Notes under the pieces: generated by a model | What the model saw: the letters and a program-made list of their open reading frames with translations, nothing else | Database searches by the model: none | Told to the model about the DNA's origin: nothing | DNA from: Aureococcus anophagefferens | Taxonomy: Eukaryota > Sar > Pelagophyceae > Pelagomonadales > Pelagomonadaceae | Assembly: GCF_000186865.1 (NCBI RefSeq) | Contig: NW_008705571.1 | Coordinates: 1,312,465 to 1,376,464 of the forward strand | Length of the DNA: 64,000 nt | Direction: 5' to 3' | Translations under genes and position numbers: made by a program | Shown: positions 39,460 to 49,506 of the stretch, piece by piece | Position numbering within the stretch: the first letter of the stretch is position 1 | Layout: each line of letters begins with the position of its first letter

Positions 39460-39597
39460 CCCCCGGCCGTTTTCCACTCGTCTTGACTGATTTTTGGACG
39501 AGCGATCAGCTCTCGGAGCGGTATCGACGTGGAGAGCGTGCGCGCGGAGTTCCCACGTAGAAGCGACGTTGAATCACCCCGGCTTTTGCTGCCCACA
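39460..39597 (-). mobile_element. Truncated family-B introner outside a gene
   Basis: Starts about TTTTCCACTCGTC, continues through CTGATTTTTGGACGAGCGATCA and ends GAATCACCCCGGCTTTTGCTGCCCA, i.e. the inverted family-B sequence lacking its first ~50 bases. Lies ~25 bases after the stop of the membrane-protein gene. One half-site is missing, so no duplication can be checked. Confidence 0.75.
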
Positions 39598-40579
39598 AGG
39601 GGAACTCTATTAAGCCTGGGGATGCAACTAAACGATTGACGGCCGCGCGAGCTCTGTCCGGTTCGACGCTCAATAAACCAAAGTTACTCCAGATTTCGTG
39701 GCTACGGACGAAAGCGCCGTGGGCGTCTCATGGGCTGCGATGGGCGTGAAATCACCACTTGCAGCCCCATAGCGCCGCACGACGACCCTAGCGTGCATGG
39801 CCCCCAAGGCGACTCTCGGGGGGACGAACGAGGTCTGTCCGTCGGAAGAGACGCGACGCGAAACCGATTGCGTGGAGCGGAGAACGAGTCGTTTTGAGGG
39901 GTAAAATGGGTAGTTCGGCCCCCTCCAGACCCGTTTCTGGCGCTCCCGGGCGCAGCTCAGCGTCGGAGATCGCTCATAGACACCCCACGCGCCTCCGGTT
40001 GCGCGGGTCTGACCACAGAGTCAGAAGTCGTTGATCTGGCCTCCTCTCAAGAACCGGCGCCGCGCCGCGGTCCGGAGCCCGAACGTCTGCTGCGCCAGCA
40101 ATAGGTCGCCTCGTTCCGTTTTTTCGCGGAGGCCCCGGGGGAAGGGGTTGGGATGGGCGGACGGCGAAAAGCGGAACGAGGCCCGCACCTGCCGCGACCG
40201 TGGACCGCCAGAACCGATTTCGAGGAGACGGACGCAGCCCGTGCGTCGCCGCATCGACGCCCGCAGCGAAGCGGCTTCGCCGGGTTCGTCCAGGGACCGG
40301 GGGCGACGCGCCGCGCCAGGCGCCGGCCCCGGGGAGCCCCATGGACGGCCGTCCCAAAATGGGCTGCTTCGAAAGAAACGACGGACACAGCTCCCGTGGC
40401 CCAGTCCCGTGAAGCACCCACCCCAGTCTAGATACAGATCCCCTTGCTGCCCAGGCCGAAGATCGTTGAAGACTTCATTGAAGCGCGCCTAGCGAAAAAA
40501 GCATAAACATCCATGACGATGCCGGTGCATTGCGGCTGAAGCCCGCGAGAACCCAAACCCGCCAGCTCCGCGAAACCTC
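39598..40579. other. Intergenic tract, no confident gene
   Basis: About 1 kb. Several overlapping open frames on both strands at 39974-40492 give Arg/Pro-rich peptides with no recognisable motif. Composition is less GC-rich near 39640-39720. Possibly an unclassified repeat; no terminal repeats seen. Confidence 0.35.
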
Positions 40580-42292
40580 ATGCGGGCCGCCCTCCTCGCC
40601 CTCGCCGGGCTGCGCCGCTTCGCGGCCCCCACGCAGTGCCGCTACCGCTACGGCAGCGAGGAGTTCGTCTCCGCGGAGACGCTCGAGAACTACATCCTGG
40701 GCGACGCGGGCAACGAGCGCGGCGACCGCACGGACCTCTACGACGCGTCCGTGCGGCCCTCGTCCGCGGCCGCGGACGACCTGTACGCGGCGCCGACGGC
40801 CGTGTCCTTCGACTTCGAGCTCCTCGAGTTCCGCATGAACGAGGAGGACAACTCGTGGAGCATCGCGGGCGACGCGACGACGCGCTGGCTCGACCCGCGC
40901 CTGGCCTTCAACACGAGCGACGCGTGCACCGCGATCTGGCGCGTGTCGCCGAGCCACTGGTTCAAGGTCTGGCAGCCGAACCTCTACATCAAGAACCAGC
41001 TCGAGACGCCGACCGTCGCGACGACGGCGACGGCGACCATGTTCATCTCCGAGATGGGGGGCGTCACGTGGCGCTACCACCTCGTCATCCGCATGCGGTG
41101 CCTCATGCGCTTCAGCCGGATGCCCTTCGACACGCAGCAGTGCGCGATCATGGTCCAGTCGCTGAACTACGACGCCCGCCAGGTCGCGCTGGCCCGGACG
41201 TCGACGCTGAGCTTCGAGCAGCTCGACAACGACCGCCCCCTGACGAACGCGCAGTGGTCCGTCGAGTCGACGTTCTGCATGTCCCGCGCCGTCAACATCG
41301 TCTCGGGCGGCGTGCCCTTCGCGTTCTCGCAGCTCGCGCACGTCGTCGACATCCGGCGGCGCCACATGTACCACGTCAACGAGATCTTCATCCCCGCCTT
41401 CTTCTTCTTCCTCGTGACCTACTGCGGCTTCTGGATCGAGCGCACGAGCGCGCCCGCGCGCGTGTCCATCGCCGTGCTCCCCGTGCTCATCACGCACTCG
41501 TTCATCAACCACGTCTACGACTCGCTGCAGCAGCTGCCCTACTACACGGTGCTGACCATGTACCTGACGGCGCTGCAGTACTTCGGGATCCTCGCCGTCG
41601 TCGAGTACGCGGCGGTGCAGCACTTCCTCGCGCGGGAGCGCGCGGCGGCGAAGCGCCACTCGCAGCTCGCGAAGCTCCTCTCGAACATCGAGGCCGTCTT
41701 CGAGGACCTCGGCAGCCCCGCCGGCGGCGACGACGGCGGCGCCCGCGACGGCGACCTCGGCGCGCTCAACGCCGCCCTCGAGGAGCCGCCGAAGCCCGCG
41801 CTCGCGCGGAGGAAGTCGAGCCGCGGCGCGGAGTGCAGCCTCGTGCGCCTCATGTCCGCCAAGGGGTCGAACCCCGTCGCGGAGCGCGCCGTCGCCGCGG
41901 TCCGCGCGTGCTACGCGTCCGCGGACCTCGACGGCGACGGCCGCGTGTCCGTGCGCGAGTTCACGTTCGCCCTGCAGAACTACGGCATCTACGAGGTGCC
42001 TGCGCACGCGCGCCTCGCGCTGTCCAACTACCGCCACGCCGAGGGCGCCGACGACGGCGACGGCCACCTGACCGAGCAGGAGTTCGCGGGCTTCCTCCTG
42101 CGCTACGAGGACTTCCGCATCGCCGACATCTTCCCCAACGAGCTCGACTGGAGCCCGGCCCACTTCCTCTACCACCCGCGGTCGCTCCAGCTCGACATCT
42201 TCTTCCGCTGGACCTTCATCCCCGCGGCCGTCGCCGTGACGACCATCGTCTGCTTCTACGTCCACGGCGACAACGCGCTCTTCTCGGCGTAA
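40580..42292 (+). CDS. Cys-loop pentameric ligand-gated ion channel with EF-hands in the M3-M4 loop
   Basis: 570 residues, no intron. N-terminal leader (MRAALLALAGLRRFA). Extracellular ligand-binding domain: WKVWQPNLYIKN-type WxPD-like strand (FKVWQPNLYIKNQ) and a true Cys-loop, Cys174 and Cys188 with exactly 13 residues between and the MPFDTQQC hallmark. M1 ~270-286 (FIPAFFFFLVTYCGFWI) with the conserved Pro, M2 ~293-309 (ARVSIAVLPVLITHSFIN), M3 ~322-345, M4 ~540-562. The cytoplasmic M3-M4 loop (~350-537) carries a canonical EF-hand loop D449-E460 (DLDGDGRVSVRE) and a second, weaker one ending E501 (DDGDGHLTEQE). So a neurotransmitter-receptor-like channel that could be tuned by intracellular Ca2+. 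Ligand and ion selectivity unknown. Confidence 0.9.
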   Translation: MRAALLALAGLRRFAAPTQCRYRYGSEEFVSAETLENYILGDAGNERGDRTDLYDASVRPSSAAADDLYAAPTAVSFDFELLEFRMNEEDNSWSIAGDATTRWLDPRLAFNTSDACTAIWRVSPSHWFKVWQPNLYIKNQLETPTVATTATATMFISEMGGVTWRYHLVIRMRCLMRFSRMPFDTQQCAIMVQSLNYDARQVALARTSTLSFEQLDNDRPLTNAQWSVESTFCMSRAVNIVSGGVPFAFSQLAHVVDIRRRHMYHVNEIFIPAFFFFLVTYCGFWIERTSAPARVSIAVLPVLITHSFINHVYDSLQQLPYYTVLTMYLTALQYFGILAVVEYAAVQHFLARERAAAKRHSQLAKLLSNIEAVFEDLGSPAGGDDGGARDGDLGALNAALEEPPKPALARRKSSRGAECSLVRLMSAKGSNPVAERAVAAVRACYASADLDGDGRVSVREFTFALQNYGIYEVPAHARLALSNYRHAEGADDGDGHLTEQEFAGFLLRYEDFRIADIFPNELDWSPAHFLYHPRSLQLDIFFRWTFIPAAVAVTTIVCFYVHGDNALFSA

Positions 42293-42823
42293 CACTGGCG
42301 TCGCCGTCGAGCGCGCGCTCGGGGCCGGGCTCGCGCGCGATCTCCGTCCCGTACGCGTCGTGGTCCCAGCGCGATACCCACGACCTCGAGTCTCGACGAC
42401 TCGGACGCGCCCGCCCCGCGCGCGCCCGCACGAGCGTGGCGTGGGCACGTCGCGTGGTGGTCCGACGTGGGCTCGATGTCCGTGACGCGGCTGCCGCGCG
42501 GGCACGCGCCTTCGGCCCTTCGCCCTTCGTAAAAACGAGCGCCGCCTGCGTGGCCGAGCGCTCGCAGCTCGCAGTGGTACCGCGGGCCGCGAGGCCTTTC
42601 GCGGTGATATGGGAGATAGCAGGGCTTTACCACGCCGCCGGCGGGGCCCGGCGTGTTTCGGGACCGGGGGCGGGCGGCCGGTGAAGCGGAGGGAGGGAGG
42701 CGGGAAGGGAAGGGCGGGGCTGGGGTTGCGGTTTTTCGGACCGGCGTACGATGATGATGACGACGATGACAACGATGACGACGATGAATCAAACAAAGCT
42801 CGCCGGTCCGGGGCGGACGGCGC
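42293..42823. other. Intergenic tract with trinucleotide microsatellite
   Basis: Between convergent genes. Contains a GAT/GAC trinucleotide run at ~42748-42790 and a G-rich purine tract just before it. No gene seen. Confidence 0.45.
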
Positions 42824-44266
42824 CTAGTACGGGGACCAGGGCATGTACGTCTCGCCGACGTAGTCGACGGGGTACTCGTACGACGTCGTGCCGGTGACCT
42901 CCTCGGCCTCGTTGTACAAGTCGCAGTAGCCCGCCGTGTACTTGGCGCACATGTCGTCCCCGTCCCAGACGGGGTTGCTGACGAAGGAGAGCGGGTCGAG
43001 GATCATGAAGTCCGAGAGGTCGCCGTTCCCGTAGAACTCCTGCGGCGCGGCGCCGATGGTGCACGAGTACGGGTGCGTCGGGTCGTCCACCGGGATGCAG
43101 AAGTGGAGGCCCCACGTGCGGCCGTGGGCGAGGGCCAGGCCGCCGGCCGCGGCCGAGGCCTCGCCGAACGCTTCCGCGTTCTCGGGGCTGTAGGTGTGGG
43201 CGAGGAGCGCGTTCGACTGGGGCTCGTACTTGTCGATCGGGCAGACGCCGAAGAAGTCGATCGTGCCGTCCTTGAGGGGCTTGTAGAAGGGCCACATCTG
43301 GCCGTTCTCCATGTGGGGGCCAGCCTGGTGGATGTGGAAGCAGGCCTTCGGGAGGCCCATGAACTTGGCGTCGCCGTCCGCGTCGCAGGGGTCGTACTCG
43401 ATGGCGATGGCCGAGAGGTACGTGGCCTTGAGGGTGATGTCCGAAGCGTCGTACTTCGTGGGCTTGTAGATGATCGAGCCGCTCGCGGCTTCGTAGCCGG
43501 TGTCGTTGAGGGCGTAGAGGAAACCCTCGGACTCCCAGTGGTCTTTGAAGAAGACCGGGCCGTCCGCGGTCGAGCCGGTGGGGTCCTCGCCGAACTCGTA
43601 GTCCTCGGTGTCCGTCGTGTAGGCGGCGAGGTTGATGGCGAAGTAGGAGAAGTTCCCGGAGCCGGCCGACGACGCGCCCACGTTGACGCCGAGGCCCATG
43701 TTGATGAGGTTCGCGAAGTTGTGCGGGAAGAAGACCGCGCGGTAATTGCCGTACATGTCCGTGCCGGTCTCGAACAGGGCCTCGAGGCCCGCCTCCGAGT
43801 TCCAGACCTCGTAGATCTGCGCCCAGATGTCCTTCATGGACGCGCCGATGCCGTAGACGTCCTCGTCCGTGTCGAAGTCGAGCCCGCAGGCCACGTTCAT
43901 GTTCGTGAGCTGGTACGGCTTGCAGATGTCGTTGATGTCGAGGCCCGAGCAGTAGGTCTCGTAGTCGAGGCCCGCCTCCGTGCACTGCACGACGCAGCCC
44001 TTGTCGGCCATGTAGTTCTGGGTCAGGCACAGCGGCGTGTACATGTTGCCGACGTCGACCTCCGCGGAGTCGCCCGACAAGATGATCTCGCGGGGGTACG
44101 ACTTGGTCGTGTAGAGGCGCATGACGGGGCCCGTCTGCACCCAGTTGAGGCTGCCCGGCGCGTCGTCCGTCGACGGGGCCGCGAGCGTGCACGTGCTGGC
44201 CGCCGTGCTCACGTAGCCGAAGCCGGAGACGGCGGGGAGGGCGGCGAGGGCGGCGGCGACCTTCAT
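42824..44266 (-). CDS. Secreted protein of unknown function
   Basis: 480 residues, single exon. A clear signal peptide (MKVAAALAALPAVSGFGYVS) and a cysteine-containing, Asp/Gly/Tyr-rich body suggest a secreted or cell-surface protein. Paired cysteines recur (CLTQNYMADKGCVVQC, DINDICKPYQL, YDPCDADGD, CFHIHQAGPHMENG). HIHQAGPH might bind metal. I do not recognise the family. Codon use is notably balanced and the protein less Ala/Arg-rich than neighbours, typical of a highly expressed gene. Shares a ~170 bp divergent promoter region with the receptor gene. Confidence 0.7.
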   Translation of the reverse strand: MKVAAALAALPAVSGFGYVSTAASTCTLAAPSTDDAPGSLNWVQTGPVMRLYTTKSYPREIILSGDSAEVDVGNMYTPLCLTQNYMADKGCVVQCTEAGLDYETYCSGLDINDICKPYQLTNMNVACGLDFDTDEDVYGIGASMKDIWAQIYEVWNSEAGLEALFETGTDMYGNYRAVFFPHNFANLINMGLGVNVGASSAGSGNFSYFAINLAAYTTDTEDYEFGEDPTGSTADGPVFFKDHWESEGFLYALNDTGYEAASGSIIYKPTKYDASDITLKATYLSAIAIEYDPCDADGDAKFMGLPKACFHIHQAGPHMENGQMWPFYKPLKDGTIDFFGVCPIDKYEPQSNALLAHTYSPENAEAFGEASAAAGGLALAHGRTWGLHFCIPVDDPTHPYSCTIGAAPQEFYGNGDLSDFMILDPLSFVSNPVWDGDDMCAKYTAGYCDLYNEAEEVTGTTSYEYPVDYVGETYMPWSPY

Positions 44267-44437
44267 GGTGGCTGCTTTGCGATCGACGGCGGGCGTGGAC
44301 TGCGACGGCGACAAATTTGGGCTGCTGAAAAATCTATTCGTTTCAACATCGGTTGATCGCATGGATCTCATCCAACGCCAAGGTGACGCAGTATTGAAGG
44401 TACCTCGCCAGAGGGCAGCCCCTGGATAGAGAATAAC

Positions 44438-47400
44438 ATGGTGGGCGTCCCCGCGACGCTGTCGCTGCTCTTCGGGGCCCCGGGCCTCTGGTACCGGGAG
44501 ACCATGCGCGAGACCCAGTCGGGCTTCCTCTGGGCCATCGACGAGGTGAACAACTCGACGGACTGGCTGCCGGACACGCAGCTCACGAGCTACAGCGGCA
44601 TGACGAGTTGCAACCTCCTGAGCGGCATCGACCTCGGCAACGAGTGGCGCGCCGCGGCGCCTCGGCCCTCGTTCTCGCCGAAGACACCGTCCCATCGCCG
44701 AAGACACCGTCCCATCGTAGGCTCGCGGCGACGCCCGACGCGGAGCTCGGCGGCATCGTCGGCGAGTCGTGCAGCGACGGCACGATCGGGCTGAGCTACC
44801 CGAGCTACAGCAAGTCCGTCGCCCAGGTCTCCTACGCGTCGACGTCCAAGGACCTGAGCGACAAGACGCGCTACCCGCTCCTGAGCCGCGCCATGGCGAG
44901 CGACGCCGTCGGCATCGAGGCGCTCATCGCCGCGATGGACGAGTTCGCGTACGACTCCATCGGCGTGCTCACGGAGACGGAGTCGACGTTCAACGCGAAC
45001 CTGCTGGAGGTGCTGAACCAGCTCTACGCGGACCGCGTGGCCATGTCCATCAGCATGGAGGCCACGATCGACCATTGGGCCGCGCGCTTCGGCGCGGACG
45101 TGCTGGGCCACGCCGTCGGGTCGAACCTCCGCGTCTGGGTCCTCCTCATGTACGGCGACATGCAGACGGAGATGCTCGAGATCTTGGCCGCGAACCACTC
45201 GCTGTCGGAGCACGTCTTCCTGACCAACAGCCAGGTCGACAACCACCGCAAGTCCATCCCCGACGAGTGCCGCGTCGTCTACGTGCGCGAGCGCGTCGCG
45301 GACGTCGACGCCTTCGAGGCGCGGTGGCAGGCGGACCTCCCGGAGAGCCTCCGGGAGAACTCGCCCCTCCGCTACCTCGTCGGCAACGGCTCCACGGCGG
45401 CGTCGCGCGAGACCTTCGAGCTCCACTCCTGGGCGGCCTACGCCTACGACGCGACCTGGGCGCTCGCCAAGGCCGTCCACGGCGCGGTCTACGACCGCGG
45501 CGCCTACAACGGCACGCTCGACGGCTACCTCGTCTCCGACGACCTGCGCGCGCGGGTCATACCGGACGCGGCCACGGGGCCCTGGCTGCTCGACGACAAC
45601 GGCGACATCGAGCGCACCTTCGAGGTCGTCCACTGCAGGCCCGTGACGGGCGGCCGCCTCGTCGACGACGGCTGCGAGGTCGTCTACCACTGGAACGCGA
45701 CGTCGGGGCTCGTCGCCGCCGTCGACGACCCGGACGCGGACATCCCGCCGGACCGCTTCGCGCCGTCGCGCATGGCGCCCTACAACAGCGTCATCGACGG
45801 CGACGCCGCCGTGTCGTGGTCCTTCGACGTCGACGCCGACCTCAGGGCAGGACAAGAGAGATTCAACGTCGCTTCAACGTGAGTGTTCCGCGCGCGCGCG
45901 TTCTGGAAAAAGCACCCACGCTTCGAGACCGTTCCGAGAGATGATCGCTCGTCCAAAAATCAGCCGAAACGAGCGGAAAACGACCGAGAGAGGAGCCTTT
46001 GAAGTTGGGAATTTCGCACCCTTGTCCTGCCCAGGCCGACCTCCGCGGCGCCGCGGTCGAGGACGTCCGCCTCCGGAGCTACGAGGGCGGCGCCTTCCAG
46101 TTCGAGGCGTCGCTCGGCGCCGCCGCGCGGTCCTACCCGCTGGCGACCCTGAGCCTGTCCGCCGCCGCCGTCGCCGAGTACAACGCGACGTGCGTGCGCA
46201 CGTCCGTCGAGACGTCCGGCGGCGACGGCGCGTGGTCGAACGCGACGTGCGAGCTGTGCCACGCGGGCTACGAGCTCACGGCCGGCGAGACGTGCGGCGC
46301 CTGCGCGCCGGGCTTCTACAGCGAGAAGGGCGGCGTCTGCGAGCCCTGCGCCGTGGGCTCGTACTCGGCCTTCCGCGGCGCGACGGTCTGCGAATTCTGC
46401 GTGGGCGCCGAGTTCCAGCCCCTCCCCGGCCAGGCGGCCTGCGAGGCGTGCCCGCGCAACTCCTACCGCGACCTGAGCCTGCTGACGCCCCACACGCTCG
46501 AGAGCTGCGTCTGCGTCGAGGGCTCGTACGCGCCGTACGTCAACGCGACGGGCACGGAGTGCCTCGACTGCCCGTCCTACGGCGAGTGCCCCGGCGGCAC
46601 CGCGCCGCCCCAGCCGAAGAAGGGCGCCTACGGCTACTCCCTGAACCAGCTGCAGAAGAAGGGCCTCGAGCCGCCCATCCGCTACGCGCTCTGCGAGCCG
46701 GGCCACTGCACGGGCGGCTACCCGGCGAACGGCTGCGAGCGGGGCTTCGAGGGCAAGCTCTGCGAGCGGCCCGTCAACGACGAGTACTTCCTCGTCGGCG
46801 AGGACCTGTTCTCGTGCCCGGAGAACGACGCGGGCATGTTCCTCCTCTACGGCGTCGTGCTCGCGCTCCGCCGCGCGGGACTCGAACCTTCGATCCGACT
46901 TCAATGTAAGCGACCGTTTTCACACGAGCGCTTCTGTGGTGCTTCGAGAACTCGACGAGAGCCATCGATTCGTCCAAAAGTTACTCGAATCGACGTCGAC
47001 GTGTCCGAAGTTTGGCGGGGACCCCCCGAACCGGCGGTCGACGTCCACGCAGGTGCTCTGGATCTGCATCAACGTCTTCGTCTGCGAGGCGCTCCCGACG
47101 GTGGACCAGGCCATCACCATGGGCCAGATCGTCGCCGTCATCTACGAGAACTCGGGCGTGGCCTTCCCGTCGCAGCTCAACTACCTCCACACCCCCTTGC
47201 AGGTGCTCCTCTTCGACGTCAACATCGTCACGCCCGAGTGCTTCGGCTTCAAGTACCACGTCGCCGACGGCCTCGTGTTCCAGCTCATGGTGCTGGCCCT
47301 CTTCGCGACGTGCTACGCGCTGCCCTTCCTCGCGCTGCCCGCGCGCGCGGCGCTCGCCAGGGCAGGACAAGAGAGCGAAATTCCCAACTTCAAAGGCTCC

Positions 47401-49312
47401 GATCTCGGCCATTTTCCACTCGTTCGGCTGATTTTTGGACGAGCGATCATCTCTCGGAACGGTCTCGAAGCGTGGATGTTTTTTCCGGAACGCGCGCGCG
47501 CGGAACACTCACGTTGAAGCGACGTTGAATCACTCTTGTGCTGCCCAGGCGCTCGCCGCGGCGCTCCCGGGCCGCGTCGCGCCGCCGCCGGGCGCGGGCG
47601 CGGCGACGCGCGAGCCCTGGTACTCCCACTTCCACCCGGTCTACGGCGAGGCCTACTCCGGCTTCTTCAGCCGGCTCTTCCGCATCACGGCCGTCTGCTA
47701 CGTGTCCATCGCCATCTCCGCGTACGAGGTCTTCCCCTGCCGCCACGTGCTCGGCGAGAAGCTCATGGCCGGCAACGTCGACGCCGAGTGCGGGGGGACC
47801 GCGCACAAGGCGGACATGCTCGTCGGCACCCTCACCTTCGCGGCCATCGTCGTCGGCTTCCCGCTCGCCGTCGTCGTCCACCTCTACGCTTCCAAAAAAC
47901 GCTACGGCGGCCTCCACACGCCGCACCTCCTCGCGCGCTTCGGCTCGTTCTACGGCGACTACCGCAGCGACGTCCAGGTCTACTGGTACGGCTTCGAGAC
48001 GACGGCCGTCGTCGGCGTGTGCCTCGCCTGCGTGTGCTTCACGTCCGCGGCGCTGTCGGTCGTGCTCACGACGACGATCGTCTTCGTCATGTACCTCGCG
48101 GCCTTTGGGGTGCGGCCCTACACGGGCATCCTCCAGACGACCATGGCCCACGACCTCTACTGCTGCGGCCTCATGTTCTGCGCGGGGTCCGTCCTGCTGC
48201 TCGAGGACGACGGCTCGCGGACGACGGTCGGCGACAAGACGCTCGGCGAGCTCTACATCCACTGCAGCGTCGCCCTCTGGTTCTACGCGCTCCGCCACTC
48301 GTTCACGGAGTTCGTGGAGCTCGGCGTCCATACGCGCATCGACGAGCGCCTCAAGGGCGTCTTCGACGAGCCCGAGCCCGACGCGCTCCTCCCCCGGACG
48401 CCGCGCGCGTCGAAGCTCGCCCAGGACCTCATCAAGCAGGCCACCGAGGGGTCGAACGTGCCCGACGACGTCCGGGACGCGGCGGCCTTCTTCCGCAAGA
48501 ACCGGCAGCTCCTGGGGCACCTCGACGACAACGTGTCGCGCCTCGCGGACCCCGCGGCCTACCTCGCGGCCGTCGGCGCGGCGCTGGAGCCCTACGTCGC
48601 GGACACGTCGCCGCTGTCGGCCTACAGCAGCGACCGGCGCGCGTCCTACTGGTGCCGCGTCGCCGCGGCGATCCCGAACCTGCTCCACTACGCGACGTCG
48701 ATCGACGACGCGCACCGCGCGCACCTCTTCCAGGCCTTCCGGGAGCTCCAGGTGCGCGAATCGGAGACGGCGCTCGCGGATGTCGTGTTGACCAGGTTCC
48801 GGGGGCCCCTGCTCCACGCGCTGCTGTCCGCGCCGCCGGCGGAGGCCGCGCGGATCCGCGAGTACGCGCTCGCCGTCGTCGCCGCGCGGCCCGGCGACGT
48901 CGCGGGCGGCGCGTTCGGCGCCGCCGTGGCCGTCGGCGACGGCTTCGAGGGCGCGGTGGCGGCGGCCGCCCGCGCGATCGCCCCGCGGTCGCGCGGCGGC
49001 GCGCGCGCCTCGCGGCCGGCGGCGATGAGCCGAGACGCGTCCGTCGCGTCGCTCAACTGCAGCCGGCGCGAGTCCACGTTCAGCGCCCTCGAGGACCGCG
49101 CGCTGTCCGCCGCCGCCGCCGACGACGAGGACCAGCAGGCGATCCTCGAGTCCATGAAGGCGAAGATCGCCGCGGGCGTCGCGGACCGCCACCGCGACGA
49201 GGAGGCCGCGTCGGCGGACGGCGAGTCGCCCGCCGGCGTCCAGGTGACCCTGGCCCTCGGCCTGCCGACGAACGGCGTCTGCTGTCGCACGGCGTGCGAT
49301 GCGGGCGAGTAG
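44438..49312 (+). CDS. Receptor-like membrane protein: ANF-type ligand domain, Cys-rich region, multi-pass domain; 5 exons
   Basis: Exons 44438-44643, 44721-45834, 46035-46856, 47053-47349, 47549-49312; 1400 residues in one frame. The N-terminal domain resembles the bilobed receptor ligand-binding (ANF/periplasmic-like) fold: ETQSGFLWAIDEVNNST, AELGGIVGESCSDGTIGLSYPSYS, YDSIGVLTETESTFN, LRVWVLLMYGDMQTEMLE, WAAYAYDATWALAKAV. Next a cysteine-rich EGF/TNFR/GCC2-like stretch (CGACAPGFYSEKGGVCEPCAVGSYS). Then about seven hydrophobic segments from exon 3 to exon 5 (FLLYGVVLWICINVF across the introner junction, VFQLMVLALFATCYAL, MLVGTLTFAAIVVGFPLAVVV, TTTIVFVMYLAAFGV). A ~400-residue cytoplasmic tail follows. 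No signal peptide is obvious at the ATG used, so an upstream exon may be missing. Probably a chemosensory receptor. Confidence 0.75.
44644..44720 (+). other. Short intron with 20 bp tandem repeat
   Basis: 77 bp GT-AG intron, phase 2 (GTGGCGCG...CATCGTAG). A 20-base unit (CCGAAGACACCGTCCCATCG) is repeated exactly, 44678-44697 and 44698-44717, directly before the TAG acceptor. The duplication lies wholly inside the intron. Junction IDLGNELAATPD. Confidence 0.7.
45835..46034 (+). mobile_element. Introner element, family B, receptor gene
   Basis: 200 bp. GCCGACCT at 45835-45842 repeats exactly at 46035-46042. Element CAGGGCAGGACAAGAGAG...CACCCTTGTCCTGCCCAG. GC donor, phase 0; junction FDVD-ADLRGAAV. 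200 bp, the same length as the copy at 31208. Confidence 0.95.
46857..47052 (+). mobile_element. Introner element, family A reversed, decayed, receptor gene
   Basis: 196 bp. GTGCTCGC against GTGCTCTG (6 of 8). The left TIR has decayed (GCTCCGCCGCGCGGGACTCG) but CCGACTTCAATG and the core are clear; right end GACGTCCACGCAG. GT donor, phase 0; junction LLYGV-VLWICINVF inside a membrane helix. Confidence 0.88.
47350..47548 (+). mobile_element. Introner element, family B reversed, receptor gene
   Basis: 199 bp. GCGCTCGC at 47350-47357 repeats exactly at 47549-47556. Element CAGGGCAGGACAAGAGAG...TCACTCTTGTGCTGCCCAG, inverted relative to the copy at 45835. GC donor, phase 0; junction ARAALAAALPG. 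Confidence 0.95.
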
Positions 49313-49506
49313 CCTCCTTCGACGTCCTCGACGCGGGCTCGACGGGCCGCGGCGCGCGCCTACCCCCCCCGCGTTTCGATCGCGAAGAAGCGCGAACACG
49401 GCTCCCCCACGTGCGATCGCCAAGAAACAGACGACCGTGCGGCTCCCTCCACGCCGGCGGCGTGGCGTAAGCAAGGTACGTCGCGACGACGCGCAACGTG
49501 GCCGCG

